In this document: positions 16,693 to 25,738 of the stretch, piece after piece
How positions within the stretch are numbered: the stretch's first letter is position 1
How the letters are laid out: each line of letters starts with the position of its first letter
Program-made: the position numbers and the translations under genes
NCBI RefSeq assembly: GCF_004799405.1
Contig: NZ_SSMW01000156.1
Location: forward strand, 1 to 37,609
Direction: 5' to 3'
DNA length: 37,609 bases
Source: Bradyrhizobium sp.
Lineage (GTDB): Bacteria > Pseudomonadota > Alphaproteobacteria > Rhizobiales > Xanthobacteraceae
The notes under the pieces: model-generated
The model's input: only the letters and a program-made list of their open reading frames with translations
Database searches by the model: none
Told to the model about the DNA's origin: nothing

Positions 16693-17850
16693 ATGGAAAC
16701 CCCCCGCCTTGAGCGCCGCTTTGCTCCCACCGCATTGATGTTCGGAAATGTCGTCACCGGCTGCGCGGTGCTGGCGCCGGCAGGCATGCTGAATGAATTG
16801 TCGGGCGGGCTCGACGTCAGCATTCGCGGTGCGGGTTTGCTGATCACCTTTGGCGCGATCGTGCTGTGTGTCGGCTCGCCGCTGACGGCGTGGCTGACCA
16901 GCCGGATCGAACGCCGCACCTTGCTGACGACGACGCTCGCCGTGCTCGCGCTCACCAATGCAGCATCCGCGTTCGCGCCGGACTATGCGACCTTGCTCGT
17001 AATCCGCCTGATCATGCTGGCGGTCGGTGCGCTCTATACGCCGCAGGCGGCAGGTACCGCCGGCCTGATCGTACCGGCGGAAAAGCGCGGCAGCACCATT
17101 GCCTATATCTTTCTCGGATGGTCGCTGGCCGCCGCGGTCGGCCTGCCGCTCATCACGTTTATCGCCAGCCGCTACGGCTGGCGCACGGTTTATGGCGGCA
17201 TCGGCATGATCGGTTGTCTAAGCTTCCTGTTGCTAGCCTGGCGTCTGCCCGGTGGATTGATCGGTGCGCCGGTAGAGCTCAAGACATGGGCCGATGTCGG
17301 CCGTAACCGGATGATCATCTTGTTGCTATTGATCACGACGTTGCAGATGTCCGGCCAGTTCGTGGTTTTCACGTTCATGGGGCCGTTGCTGAAGAAGCTG
17401 ACGAACGCCGGTCCGGATGCGGTGGGCTTGGTGTTTGCATTCTACGGCGTGTTCGGCTTCATCGGAATTGCGATTGCAACCCGTATCGTCGATTCCTGGG
17501 GTGCCTATAAAACGTCGCTGTTGTTTACGGCCTTGGTACTGACGGGCGTTACTGGATGGGCGCTCAGTGCGGGCAACTATCTGACGATGGCCTGCTCGGT
17601 CGCGATCTGGGGACTTGGATTTGCCTCGACCAATTCGATGCAGCAGGTCCGGCTGGTTAGTGCCGCGCCGGTACTGGCATCGGCATCGGTGGCGCTCAAT
17701 ACGTCGGTACTCTACATCGGGCAGGCCGTCGGTTCGGCGATCGGTGGTGTGCTATTTGCGCGTGACCTGCTGCATGGTGCCGGCTATGTGGCGATGAGTT
17801 TTGTCGCGTTGGCGCTAATGACCGTGATAGCGACAAAGCCCCGGCGCTAA
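16693..17850 (+). CDS. MFS transporter, DHA1/AraJ-like
   Basis: Twelve-helix inner-membrane transporter, 385 residues, of the major facilitator superfamily (drug:proton antiporter 1 type, sugar-efflux-like). The loop 2-3 motif appears as GSPLTAWLTSRIERRTLL and the RLIMLAVGALYTPQAAGTAGLIVPAEKRGSTIAYIFLGWSLAAAVGLPL stretch is typical of AraJ/YdhP relatives. The substrate is unknown. ATG 16693 starts METPRLERRFAP; the gene is divergent from thrS with 189 bases between starts. It converges with the alpha/beta hydrolase at 17896; no strong hairpin lies in the 45-base gap. Confidence 0.9.
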   Translation: METPRLERRFAPTALMFGNVVTGCAVLAPAGMLNELSGGLDVSIRGAGLLITFGAIVLCVGSPLTAWLTSRIERRTLLTTTLAVLALTNAASAFAPDYATLLVIRLIMLAVGALYTPQAAGTAGLIVPAEKRGSTIAYIFLGWSLAAAVGLPLITFIASRYGWRTVYGGIGMIGCLSFLLLAWRLPGGLIGAPVELKTWADVGRNRMIILLLLITTLQMSGQFVVFTFMGPLLKKLTNAGPDAVGLVFAFYGVFGFIGIAIATRIVDSWGAYKTSLLFTALVLTGVTGWALSAGNYLTMACSVAIWGLGFASTNSMQQVRLVSAAPVLASASVALNTSVLYIGQAVGSAIGGVLFARDLLHGAGYVAMSFVALALMTVIATKPRR

Positions 17851-17895
17851 GGCCGACAGGATTACCGCAATTTTTGTGAAGTCTTACCTCGCGGC

Positions 17896-19182
17896 TTATC
17901 GGTTCGCAGGCGATGAGGCGCTTGCCGCCACCCTCGTTAGCGCCGACGCTGCCGCCATCTTGACGAGCACTTCCTTCAAGGGATCTTCAGTCCAGGCCTG
18001 CGTGACGTAATTGCGATGCGTGACGCCTTCGGGCGTTTCGACAAATACCACGCTGCCCGGTTTCAGCGGCCTGTCCATATCCTCGGAAACGGAGATGCTC
18101 TTTTCCCTCAGCATGTGCATGAGCTCATCGTCGTGGCGCTTGGTATAATGGGTATATGAACTGACGAAAAAGCCGGACCGGTTATTCTCGATCCAGGAGG
18201 CGAATTTGTCCAACTCGCCATATACCGCATCGAGCAGTAACACGCCGCGCACGCGATTGCCGAGGCCGCCGACCTCGAGGCTCCAGGCTGCCGGCACGAA
18301 GCCGCCGCTGTAGCCGACAATGATTACCGGCATATTGGCGAAAACCTTGGCGGCGCGGGGATCGCCGTACAGAGCGGCGAGGTGGTCGGCCGACTCCGTC
18401 ACAAAGCGTTTCAGCCCACCGGGCTGCCAGAATTTGCCGGCGCTGGAATCGGCGGCATCGACCGCAAGTTGGGGCGCCAGAAGCACGGCATTGACGCCGG
18501 AATCGGAAATCTGTTGCGGCACCTGTTGCCGGTCGCGCACGTCGCGCTCCAGCGTGGCGCCGTTGCCGTGGAAGAACACCACGATGACGCCGGGCTTGCG
18601 GATATCGAAGCCCTCCGGGACATGCATCAAGACCCGATTATCGTTGTAGGTCTGGTCCTGCCAGAAAACCCTGCCGCCCATGCCGCGGTGACCGCGGCGA
18701 TCGCCCCTGGAAACGTTCAGGAACGGCTCATCCGTGTGAGGGTTGTTGCCGAGATAGGGAAAGGCCGAGGATTTCAGGCTCACCAAAGTCGTCTGATCTT
18801 GCTTGGCCGGACCCTGGTACGGCAGTTGGGGCGCCAGCGATGCGACCCGATAGGGAGCGGGTCCCGCCGATGCTGTCCGTGGTCCGGGCAGATCGCTGGC
18901 CTGCCGCTGCACCAGGCTCTCGCTCGCGGTCGGGAACCGGTCCTTGAATTGCGGCTTCGGAAACCGGTCGTCGAAGGAATCGCCTGTCGAAGCCTGGGAA
19001 TTGGCGGCCAGCATGCCGGGGTTCGGCGACTTGCTGCATTGAGCGATAACGAACGACAAGGGTACCAGCAGGGACAAAAGGGCGATCGGTTGCAACCGAC
19101 GGGAGCCAGCGCGATACGCGTCCGGTGACATCACCCGGTCTGCGCGATCATACGATTGGAATTTCGGATCTGATCCGACCAT
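17896..19182 (-). CDS. Exported alpha/beta hydrolase
   Basis: 428 residues from ATG 19182. An N-terminal hydrophobic segment (about 32-48, PIALLSLLVPLSFVIAQC) suggests export; the VIAQC end is only a poor lipobox because of Gln before Cys. A long low-complexity region (about 50-140) follows, then a hydrolase domain with oxyanion loop FHGNG (204-208), nucleophile Ser292 in GYSGG, a later LLLDAVYGE that may supply the acid, and GVTHRNY near the C-terminus as the His. The substrate is unknown. ATG 19131 would start just before the hydrophobic segment and is a good alternative. The upstream 269 bases to the permease gene hold a hairpin near 19252-19283 and a CtrA-type box. Confidence 0.78.
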   Translation of the reverse strand: MVGSDPKFQSYDRADRVMSPDAYRAGSRRLQPIALLSLLVPLSFVIAQCSKSPNPGMLAANSQASTGDSFDDRFPKPQFKDRFPTASESLVQRQASDLPGPRTASAGPAPYRVASLAPQLPYQGPAKQDQTTLVSLKSSAFPYLGNNPHTDEPFLNVSRGDRRGHRGMGGRVFWQDQTYNDNRVLMHVPEGFDIRKPGVIVVFFHGNGATLERDVRDRQQVPQQISDSGVNAVLLAPQLAVDAADSSAGKFWQPGGLKRFVTESADHLAALYGDPRAAKVFANMPVIIVGYSGGFVPAAWSLEVGGLGNRVRGVLLLDAVYGELDKFASWIENNRSGFFVSSYTHYTKRHDDELMHMLREKSISVSEDMDRPLKPGSVVFVETPEGVTHRNYVTQAWTEDPLKEVLVKMAAASALTRVAASASSPANR

Positions 19183-19403
19183 CCACCCACTGCCCCAATA
19201 TCCACCGACGATCGGCCTACGTCAGCCCGTAGAGCGTTACGGGGACGCTAAGCATCCGGGAGAACTCCCACTCCCGGACGCCCCAGAAAGCACGAAATCG
19301 TGTCGCGATTGTGAGGCTCCGACCAGCTTTTCGCAATGTTGCCGGCGTCCAAAGCGTCTTAAGGTTATTTGGAAGGTATTTTGTTACCATATTACGCAGT
19401 GAT

Positions 19404-19418
19404 TTAAGGCCTTGTTAA
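19404..19418. promoter_or_regulatory. Perfect CtrA-type box
   Basis: TTAA-N7-TTAA followed by C, 34 bases upstream of the permease start codon on the plus strand. That position would suit either activation of a closely placed promoter or occlusion of it. Confidence 0.5.
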
Positions 19419-19451
19419 CACTGCTTGAACTGAAGAGGGTCAGCCTGCACG

Positions 19452-20855
19452 ATGAGAAACCAGGGCGCGGCGCCCAAGGCGTGGACCGATATGGCGACAT
19501 TAGGAACGGGAGGCACCAGTAAGCTTCCCGAGGGCGGGTCTGCTGTCTCCGCGATCGTGGCTACCGCCATTGTCGTGGCCGATATGGTCGGTGTCGGCGT
19601 CTTCACCAGCCTCGGCTTTCAGGTCAAGGACATCCCCTCGGGCTTTGCGATCCTGCTGTTATGGACGGTCGGCGGCATCGTCGCGCTGTGCGGGGTGTTT
19701 TCCTACAGCGAACTCGGCGCGATGTTTCCGCGCTCGAGCGGCGAATACAATTTTCTCAATCGTGCGTATCACCCCGCTTTCGGGTTTCTGGCGGGCTGGG
19801 TGTCGGCTACGGTTGGTTTTGCAGCACCCGTCGCGCTCGCGGCCATGGCGTTCGGGCAGTACGGCAAATCGGTGCTTCCGGACGCTCCGCCACTGGCACT
19901 GGCGATTGGAGTCGTTTGGCTTGTGTCGCTGGTGCAACTCGGCGGCGTCAGGCATTCCAGTACCTTTCAATTGATTTCGACGGTTCTGAAAGTCGCGCTG
20001 ATCGTCGCATTCCTGATCGCGGGATTTGTCATCGGCACGCCGCAACCGGTCTCGTTTACGCCTCAGTTTTCCGATTTCACCCACGTCACCAGCGCCCCGT
20101 TCGCGATCGGTCTTGTTTTTGTGATGTATTCGTTTTCCGGGTGGAACGCCGCGACCTACATCATCGGCGAGATGCGCACGCCGCAGCAAAACCTGCCGCG
20201 CGCGTTGCTGGCGGGCACACTGATCGTCCTCGTGCTCTATGTCGCCCTGAATGCGGTGTTTCTCTACACCACGCCGGTCGACAAATTGTCCGGGCAACTC
20301 GATGTCGCCCGTATCTCCGGCAGCCATATCTTCGGCGAGATCGGCGGCCGCATCGTCGGTGCGATGATTTGCATTGGTCTGGTGTCTTCCATCAGCGCGA
20401 TGATGTGGATCGGCCCGCGCGTCATGATGACCATGGGGGAAGACATTCCGGCGCTGCGGGTATTCGCCCGCAAATCGAGCAATGGGGCCCCGGTCCATGC
20501 CATTCTCTTCCAGCTCGCGGTCGCCAGCCTGATGCTGTTTACCCGCAGCTTCGAGGCCGTGCTTGATTTCATTCAGTTCGGACTGTTGTTTTGCTCGTTC
20601 TTCACCGTGTTCGGCGTCATCAAACTGCGTATCACCCGGCCCGAGTTGCCACGCCCTTATCGTGCCTGGGGGTACCCGATAACCCCGGTGGTTTTTCTGC
20701 TCGTGACAGGCTTCATGATGTACTATCTCCTGATCGATCGACCCTTGCAGTCGTTTCTGGGTATTTTGATTATGATTTCGGGCCTTGTGATTTATGCTAT
20801 TTTCCACAAGCGGGCCGACATTAGCCCGGCAACCGCATCCCCAAGCCGCGAATGA
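19452..20855 (+). CDS. Amino acid permease (APC superfamily)
   Basis: Inner-membrane transporter, 467 residues with about twelve helices. The first helix carries the unwound substrate-binding motif GVGVFTSLG, and SYSELGAMFPRSSGEYNFL is the conserved helix 2-3 region of the APC family. PFAIGLVFVMYSFSGWNAATYIIGEMRTPQQNLPRAL is the diagnostic helix 6 block. The substrate cannot be read from sequence. The stop codon overlaps the start of the next gene (ATGA at 20852-20855), so the two are translationally coupled. A perfect CtrA-type box lies 34 bases before ATG 19452. Confidence 0.92.
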   Translation: MRNQGAAPKAWTDMATLGTGGTSKLPEGGSAVSAIVATAIVVADMVGVGVFTSLGFQVKDIPSGFAILLLWTVGGIVALCGVFSYSELGAMFPRSSGEYNFLNRAYHPAFGFLAGWVSATVGFAAPVALAAMAFGQYGKSVLPDAPPLALAIGVVWLVSLVQLGGVRHSSTFQLISTVLKVALIVAFLIAGFVIGTPQPVSFTPQFSDFTHVTSAPFAIGLVFVMYSFSGWNAATYIIGEMRTPQQNLPRALLAGTLIVLVLYVALNAVFLYTTPVDKLSGQLDVARISGSHIFGEIGGRIVGAMICIGLVSSISAMMWIGPRVMMTMGEDIPALRVFARKSSNGAPVHAILFQLAVASLMLFTRSFEAVLDFIQFGLLFCSFFTVFGVIKLRITRPELPRPYRAWGYPITPVVFLLVTGFMMYYLLIDRPLQSFLGILIMISGLVIYAIFHKRADISPATASPSRE

Positions 20856-22063
20856 AGATGCTGCAGTCCAAGAAAATTGCTGCCGTCGCTGCAACCTTGT
20901 TCCTGGCGGCCGCGATGCCCGCTCGCGCCGCCGATACCGTCAGCGCGGACGATACCGCGCGTTTCCTCGCGGGGATGCCGCCATCCGCCGACTCGCCGCT
21001 GACGCCGCTCACCAGGGATCCGGCGTGGCAGCGGCATGCAAGGTTCTTCGATGCTGCCTTTGGACAGCTAGAGCAGCGTCAGCTGTCGAAAATTCGAACC
21101 TGGGCGGATACCAATCTGGCCGCGCCGCGCCAGACGATGTTCTACATGTTCAGCGGGCCGGACTTCCTCTATGCCAACGCATTTTACGGGAAGGCGACGA
21201 CCTATGTGCTGAGTGCGCTCGAGCCGGTCGGATCGCCGCCTGATCTCACGAAATTGTCGCGCGGCTCCATCGGATCGGCACTTTATGACATCGAGCGTTC
21301 GACAGGTACGATCCTGAGCTTCAGTTTCTTCATCACCAAGAAGATGAGGACCGATTTGCACGTCGGCCAACTCGGCGGGACTCTGCCGATCCTCTACGTT
21401 TTCCTTGCGCGTTCGGGAAAAACCATTCGCAATGTCAGTCTGGTGGCACTTGACGACAAGGGCGCTGTCGCGACCGAAAACGCCGGCAAGAATGCCACGC
21501 GGGGTGTCCGGATTTTATTCGCGGGCAGCGACGGTGTGGAAAAGACGCTGTATTATTTCTCGACCGATCTTTCCAATCCCGGCGTAAAGGCGAGCAGCTT
21601 CCTGAAGTTTTGCGAGACGCTTTCGCCCGGCAATAGTCTGATCAAGAGCGCCTCCTATCTATTGCACTCCGGCAATTTCTCAACCGTGCGCAATTTTATA
21701 CTCGCCAACAGCGCCACGATCGTCCAGGACGATTCCGGCATTCCGCTGGCGGATTTCGATCCGAGGAAATGGCGATTCTTTCCGTTCGGTCACTACGCCG
21801 GCCCGATCGGTGAATTTCCCGGAAGATACCAGCCGCAATATGCCGACTTGTTCAGGCGGAGCCAGCCAATGGATTTCGGCATTGGCTATCGCTGGCGTTC
21901 ATTCGAGTCGAACCTGCTGCTTTCGGTCCAACTACCTGCGGACCAGACCGGGCAAATCGATGCGACGCCGGCTGCCGAGCCGCCGCCCCAGAAACCATCG
22001 CGCCCACGGCGGCCTCGTCCATCGCCCCCCCAATCCAGGGGTTTCCTATGGTTCGGGCGCTAG
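20852..22063 (+). CDS. Exported protein of unknown function, coupled to the permease
   Basis: I do not recognise the family. The 403-residue product has a clear signal peptide (KKIAAVAATLFLAAAMPARA, cleavage near 26-27). The mature part contains SGPDFLYANAFY, VLSALEPVG, a region around IERSTGTILSFSFFITKKM, RKWRFFPFGHYAGPIGEFPG, and a Pro/Arg-rich tail after about 370. There is no transmembrane helix after the signal and no obvious catalytic motif. Its ATG overlaps the permease stop, so the two should be made together; a periplasmic accessory of the transporter is one possibility (inference). The start is fixed by the signal peptide and overlap. Confidence 0.8.
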   Translation: MKMLQSKKIAAVAATLFLAAAMPARAADTVSADDTARFLAGMPPSADSPLTPLTRDPAWQRHARFFDAAFGQLEQRQLSKIRTWADTNLAAPRQTMFYMFSGPDFLYANAFYGKATTYVLSALEPVGSPPDLTKLSRGSIGSALYDIERSTGTILSFSFFITKKMRTDLHVGQLGGTLPILYVFLARSGKTIRNVSLVALDDKGAVATENAGKNATRGVRILFAGSDGVEKTLYYFSTDLSNPGVKASSFLKFCETLSPGNSLIKSASYLLHSGNFSTVRNFILANSATIVQDDSGIPLADFDPRKWRFFPFGHYAGPIGEFPGRYQPQYADLFRRSQPMDFGIGYRWRSFESNLLLSVQLPADQTGQIDATPAAEPPPQKPSRPRRPRPSPPQSRGFLWFGR

Positions 22064-22100
22064 CGCGACGTTCCCTAACCTCATTCTACGCCCGCCTTAC

Positions 22101-22268
22101 CTACCATCGTACGCTCTGGCTTGGCTCGATGAAGGCCGTCTTGCTCGTGTTGTTCGGTTGATTGTTGTAAAATCTGCAGGCGGCGATGATCACAATCAGC
22201 AAGGCAAGTATGGCGACCAGATCGATCTGTCTGGGATCGTGCCCATGATGGTCGATTTTCCAGCGCAT
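22101..22268 (-). CDS. Small single-pass membrane protein, 55 residues
   Basis: Short gene read directly from the minus strand: ATG at 22268, stop TAG at 22101. The product begins MRWKIDHHGHDPRQIDL, has one hydrophobic helix (VAILALLIVIIAAC, about 18-31), and ends TAFIEPSQSVRW. GGGAGGG lies about eight bases upstream of the start. I recall similar tiny proteins ending PSQSV[RH]W in Bradyrhizobium, but that is memory, not a search. Function unknown. It lies between the exported protein gene (convergent) and yidD (same strand, about 105 bases upstream). Confidence 0.6.
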   Translation of the reverse strand: MRWKIDHHGHDPRQIDLVAILALLIVIIAACRFYNNQPNNTSKTAFIEPSQSVRW

Positions 22269-22373
22269 TGATCGCGCCCTCCCAAGGGAAGCAACAGATC
22301 AATGCGAGCCCGCGGCTGCGGGTTCCCGGCACGGCAGCAATGCGCGTTTTGTTTGGATGCAGCGCAGTAGACT

Positions 22374-22706
22374 CTATGGCGCGTTGACGCCGCGCCAGCG
22401 TCCGAACCGCCAGGGCAGATACCAGCACGCGCCTGCCGGCCTTGTCCGCGGCACGTTGTCGATTCCGGAAGTGCCCCAGGGCTGGCACCGCAGCAGCCGC
22501 GCCAATGTCATCCAGCCGCCGCCCCACAGGCCGAAACGCTCGATGGCCTCGTCGCCATAGGCCGAACAGGTCGGCAGATGACGGCAGTCGTAACCGACCA
22601 GCGGCGACAGCGTGTGCCGATAAATCCAGATCATGGCGCGGCCAGCATTACGCGGGAGCCGCTGAATCGAGCCGGCGCAGTCCGGGCAATGCGATGAATG
22701 CTTCAT
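22374..22706 (-). CDS. yidD: Membrane protein insertion efficiency factor YidD
   Basis: Small 110-residue peripheral membrane protein that helps YidC insert inner-membrane proteins. The family core is plain: YRHTLSPLVGYDCRHLPTCSAYGDEAIERFGLWGGGW then RLLRCQPWG. Most YidD proteins are about 70-90 residues; this one has an N-terminal extension with a CPDC pair and a longer C-terminus. It is not next to rnpA/yidC here, but I recall a yidD, NifU-like, folE, hisI, thrS neighbourhood as common in Rhizobiales, and most of these genes are in this window. ATG 22706. Confidence 0.93.
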   Translation of the reverse strand: MKHSSHCPDCAGSIQRLPRNAGRAMIWIYRHTLSPLVGYDCRHLPTCSAYGDEAIERFGLWGGGWMTLARLLRCQPWGTSGIDNVPRTRPAGACWYLPWRFGRWRGVNAP

Positions 22707-22941
22707 GGGCGGTGTGCTGCGGTCGTGTGCGGAGAATTGCGCGGTTCCCAGGCACGGAACCCGCGGGACATACGTATTTGCGCCACAGTTGGAAGATTAT
22801 CGCATGTTCTGAGGCAGCGCAGCAAAGGTTCTATGGACGATGCTGACCCGCACGGGTATTTTTGCCACGCCAGTGTGAAAGAATCATTTGGCGTTGAACG
22901 GGGACCGTTGCCACTGTCCGGGGCTTGGGGAAGGAACCAAT

Positions 22942-23859
22942 TTGAGGCTCGCGAGGTCGCTTGATTTTCGCGGCTGGGCGTTGTTCGGCGCCGCCGCCTT
23001 TTGCATCGTATTGCCCGGCGTCTTGGTTACGCCGGGTAGTTCGGCGTATGCCGGCAACACCCTCGAAGAGCGCAAATTGCCGATGCGGTTTAGCTGGGTT
23101 GCCTGCCAGCCGAATTGCCGGGGCTGGGTTAGCGCCGTCGGCATCGTAACCGCAGACAGCCCGAGGGATTTCGAAGAATTCGCGCGCGGACGCGACCTCG
23201 GTGGTGCGACCATCATGCTGGATTCCAGCGGCGGTTCGGTCAACGACTCCATCGCACTCGGACGACGCTGGCGCGACCTCGGTGTATTGACCACCGTCGG
23301 CATCACGGTCGCCAACCATACCGCGCAGGGTAACCTTGCGAGCGTTACGCCTGAAGCCTACTGCGAGTCGATGTGCGTTTTCCTGCTGTTGTCAGGCAAG
23401 ACACGCTACGTGCCCGAGGGCGCGCATGTCCGGGTGCATCAAATCTGGATGGGCGACCGCGCCGACGACGCCAAGGCGGCAAGCTACAACGCGCAGGATC
23501 TGATGATCGTGGAGCGCGACATCGGTCGTCTCGCCAAATACACTTTCGACATGGGTGGCGCTGGCGATCTGTTGTCACTGTCGCTCAGCGTGCCGCCATG
23601 GGAAGATCTCCATGAGATGTCGCGGAACGAATTGCGGCTGACCAATTTGGTGACCACCGACGCCGTTGCCGACGTGCTGCCCCGGAACGACAGTGCGGGT
23701 TCGACGCCGGTCGCGGCCCTGCAGGCCAAACCGGTGCAGGATCGCTTTGTGAGCAGTTTGACGGCTGCTGAGCCGATTACGCCGGCAGTGAAATCCACCA
23801 AGACGGCCGAGGCTATCGTGCCGACCGGCGCCGTCGCGGTGCCAACTCCGGCGAAATAG
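22942..23859 (+). CDS. Exported ClpP-like serine protease family protein
   Basis: 305-residue predicted periplasmic protein of the ClpP/crotonase fold (COG3904-like). Signal peptide about residues 1-37 (WALFGAAAFCIVLPGVLV, end AYA). The core shows ATIMLDSSGGSVNDSIALGRRWRDLG (ClpP substrate-binding loop), then CESMC with probable nucleophile Ser143 and His166 in VRVHQI, the arrangement of periplasmic ClpP-like proteins with a C-x-S-x-C nucleophile site. A low-complexity Ala/Thr/Pro tail follows about residue 250. I chose TTG 22942 because AAGGAA lies six bases upstream and it gives a good signal peptide; TTG 22888 is in frame upstream. Target unknown. Confidence 0.8.
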   Translation: MRLARSLDFRGWALFGAAAFCIVLPGVLVTPGSSAYAGNTLEERKLPMRFSWVACQPNCRGWVSAVGIVTADSPRDFEEFARGRDLGGATIMLDSSGGSVNDSIALGRRWRDLGVLTTVGITVANHTAQGNLASVTPEAYCESMCVFLLLSGKTRYVPEGAHVRVHQIWMGDRADDAKAASYNAQDLMIVERDIGRLAKYTFDMGGAGDLLSLSLSVPPWEDLHEMSRNELRLTNLVTTDAVADVLPRNDSAGSTPVAALQAKPVQDRFVSSLTAAEPITPAVKSTKTAEAIVPTGAVAVPTPAK

Positions 23860-23866
23860 CGCCGTA

Positions 23867-24310
23867 TCAGGCCGGTTGTCCGGCTTTCGCTTCAATCTGG
23901 CCGATCGCATCGACCACGGCATCAAACGTCAGCATGGTTGAGGCATGCCGGGCCTTGTAGTCGCGGACCGGCTCGAGCAGTGCAATATCGGCCCATTTAC
24001 CCTGCGGGGGGCTGCCGTTTTCTTTCAGCATCTTGCGGACGGTGTCGCGCAATTCACGCAGTTCGTTCGCGGTGGAGCCCACAACATGGCGCGCCATGAT
24101 CGAGGACGAGGCCTGGCCGAGCGCGCAGGCCTTCACGTCATGGGCAAAGTCAGTGACCACGGGTCCGTCCATTTTGAGGTCGATCTTGACCGTCGAACCG
24201 CACAGCTTCGAGTGCGCCGTGGCGCTGGCGTCGGGCGCGGGAAGCCGCCCCAGCCTGGGGATGTTGCCAGCCAATTCGATGATGCGCTTGTTGTAGATGT
24301 CGTTCAGCAT
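23867..24310 (-). CDS. NifU-like Fe-S cluster scaffold protein
   Basis: 147-residue cytoplasmic protein of the NifU N-terminal / SufU type, on which iron-sulfur clusters are assembled. Two of the three ligand cysteines are visible, Cys37 in KLCGST and Cys62 in KACALGQASSS. At the third position the family RxKCA segment reads KARHAST, so a His (122) occupies the usual Cys site. ATG 24310 (MLNDIYNKRIIELAG) is the family-like start; an in-frame leader to 24364 is open. Divergent from folE. No suf or isc genes are in the window. Confidence 0.85.
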   Translation of the reverse strand: MLNDIYNKRIIELAGNIPRLGRLPAPDASATAHSKLCGSTVKIDLKMDGPVVTDFAHDVKACALGQASSSIMARHVVGSTANELRELRDTVRKMLKENGSPPQGKWADIALLEPVRDYKARHASTMLTFDAVVDAIGQIEAKAGQPA

Positions 24311-24547
24311 AAGGTTGAGGTTCCGGGCTCCCCGGAGTGATCGCCCTTGGCGGCCACGCTCCATCGCCCTATATATGGTGGGAAATAGCGGAAATACAGT
24401 CCGGCCGTTTTCTTAAGGGCGGTACGAATACAGGCCAATTCGGCCGCCTTGGTGGTAGAATTTTGGGACTCAGGCGTCCGGCGGCAAGCCGCCCGTCTGC
24501 CCGGTGACACTCCGGTCTCGCTTTGGGACCGGTCGAACGGAGTTGAC

Positions 24548-25255
24548 ATGGACGCATTGATCAAGCCCCTCCGCCCAGGCAAGCCTAACGAGGTCAAGCC
24601 TTCCGACGCGAAGCTTCCGGAGACCCGCCCCGCCGAGCTCGATCCTTCCGAATTTCTGGCCGCCGCCGTACGCCCGGACCAGCCGCGTCCGTCCCGCGCC
24701 GAGGCCGAGCAGGCGGTGCAGACCCTGCTTGGGTATATCGGCGAAAACCCCGACCGCGAGGGCCTTTTGGATACGCCGCGCCGGGTGGTCGAAGCGTTCG
24801 ACGAACTTTATCAGGGCTATCACCAATGCCCGGCCGAGGTCCTCAACCGCACCTTTGGCGAGACGGCGGGCTACGACGACTTCGTACTGGTCCGCGACAT
24901 CGAATTCACCTCGCAATGCGAGCATCACATGATGCCGTTCTATGGCAGGGCGCATATCGCCTACACGCCGGTCGAGCGGGTGGTGGGATTGTCGAAGCTG
25001 GCGCGCCTAACCGATATCTTCGCGCGCCGCCTACAGACCCAGGAGCATCTGACCGCCCAGATCGCGGCTGCGATCGACGAAATTCTCAAGCCGCGCGGCG
25101 TTGCGGTGATGATCGAGGCGGAGCATACCTGCATGTCGGTGCGTGGCGTCGCCAAGCATGGCGCGATGACGTTCACCAGCCGCTTTACCGGCATGTTCCG
25201 CGACAATCCCGCGGAGCAGGCGCGTTTTCTGTCCATGGTGCGGGGGCCGCGCTAG
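24548..25255 (+). CDS. folE: GTP cyclohydrolase I
   Basis: Converts GTP to dihydroneopterin triphosphate, the first step of folate synthesis. 235 residues with a typical core from about residue 53 and a roughly 50-residue charged, Pro-rich N-terminal extension that is probably disordered. Zinc ligands Cys124, His127 and Cys195 are in SQCEHHMMPF and EHTCMSVRG; GENPDREGLLDTPRRV and VVGLSKLARLTDIFARRLQTQE are diagnostic. ATG 24548 has CGGAG about seven bases upstream. hisI starts 26 bases after its stop, so they are likely one operon. Confidence 0.96.
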   Translation: MDALIKPLRPGKPNEVKPSDAKLPETRPAELDPSEFLAAAVRPDQPRPSRAEAEQAVQTLLGYIGENPDREGLLDTPRRVVEAFDELYQGYHQCPAEVLNRTFGETAGYDDFVLVRDIEFTSQCEHHMMPFYGRAHIAYTPVERVVGLSKLARLTDIFARRLQTQEHLTAQIAAAIDEILKPRGVAVMIEAEHTCMSVRGVAKHGAMTFTSRFTGMFRDNPAEQARFLSMVRGPR

Positions 25256-25281
25256 CCCTCGACGATTTTGCGAGGCTGCCC

Positions 25282-25716
25282 GTGTCCACATCCGCAGATA
25301 ACAATGACATCGAGGAAGGGCTGGCGTTCCAGCCTAAATTCGACGCGTCGGGCCTTGTGACCTGCGTCACTACCGACGCGGCGACGTGCGAGGTGCTGAT
25401 GGTCGCGCACATGAATGACGAAGCGTTGCGCAAGACCATCGCAAGCGGAGAAGCCTGGTATTTCAGTCGTTCCCGCCGGTCGCTATGGCGAAAGGGCGAA
25501 ACTTCCGGCCATGTCCAACGCGTGGTCGAGATGCGGATGGATTGCGACCAGGACGCTGTCTGGATCCGGGTCGACCAGTCAGGCGCGGCATGCCACACCG
25601 GCCGCCGCTCGTGCTTCTACCGCGCCGTGACGGCGGGTGAGGGCGGGGCGCGACTGTCGTTCGTGAATGCTGACCGGCTGTTCGATCCCGCGAAAGTCTA
25701 CGACAAGCGCTCCTGA
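25282..25716 (+). CDS. hisI: Phosphoribosyl-AMP cyclohydrolase
   Basis: Third step of histidine synthesis: opens the purine ring of phosphoribosyl-AMP. 144 residues, monofunctional (no HisE part). Diagnostic motifs are MVAHMNDEAL, WYFSRSRRSLWRKGETSGH, and the metal site DCDQD (87-91) with Cys104 and Cys111 in GAACHTGRRSCFYR. It starts at GTG 25282, with GAGG seven bases upstream (25272-25275); the long open frame upstream of it is only folE read in another phase. Downstream are a CtrA-type box and a terminator-like hairpin. Confidence 0.95.
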   Translation: MSTSADNNDIEEGLAFQPKFDASGLVTCVTTDAATCEVLMVAHMNDEALRKTIASGEAWYFSRSRRSLWRKGETSGHVQRVVEMRMDCDQDAVWIRVDQSGAACHTGRRSCFYRAVTAGEGGARLSFVNADRLFDPAKVYDKRS

Positions 25717-25738
25717 AGCCGGGATGGCGCTGCATTTA

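Noticed and set aside
19659..20894. 411-residue minus-strand frame opposite the permease
   Set aside because: Antisense to a clear APC permease; no hydrophobic pattern or family motif.
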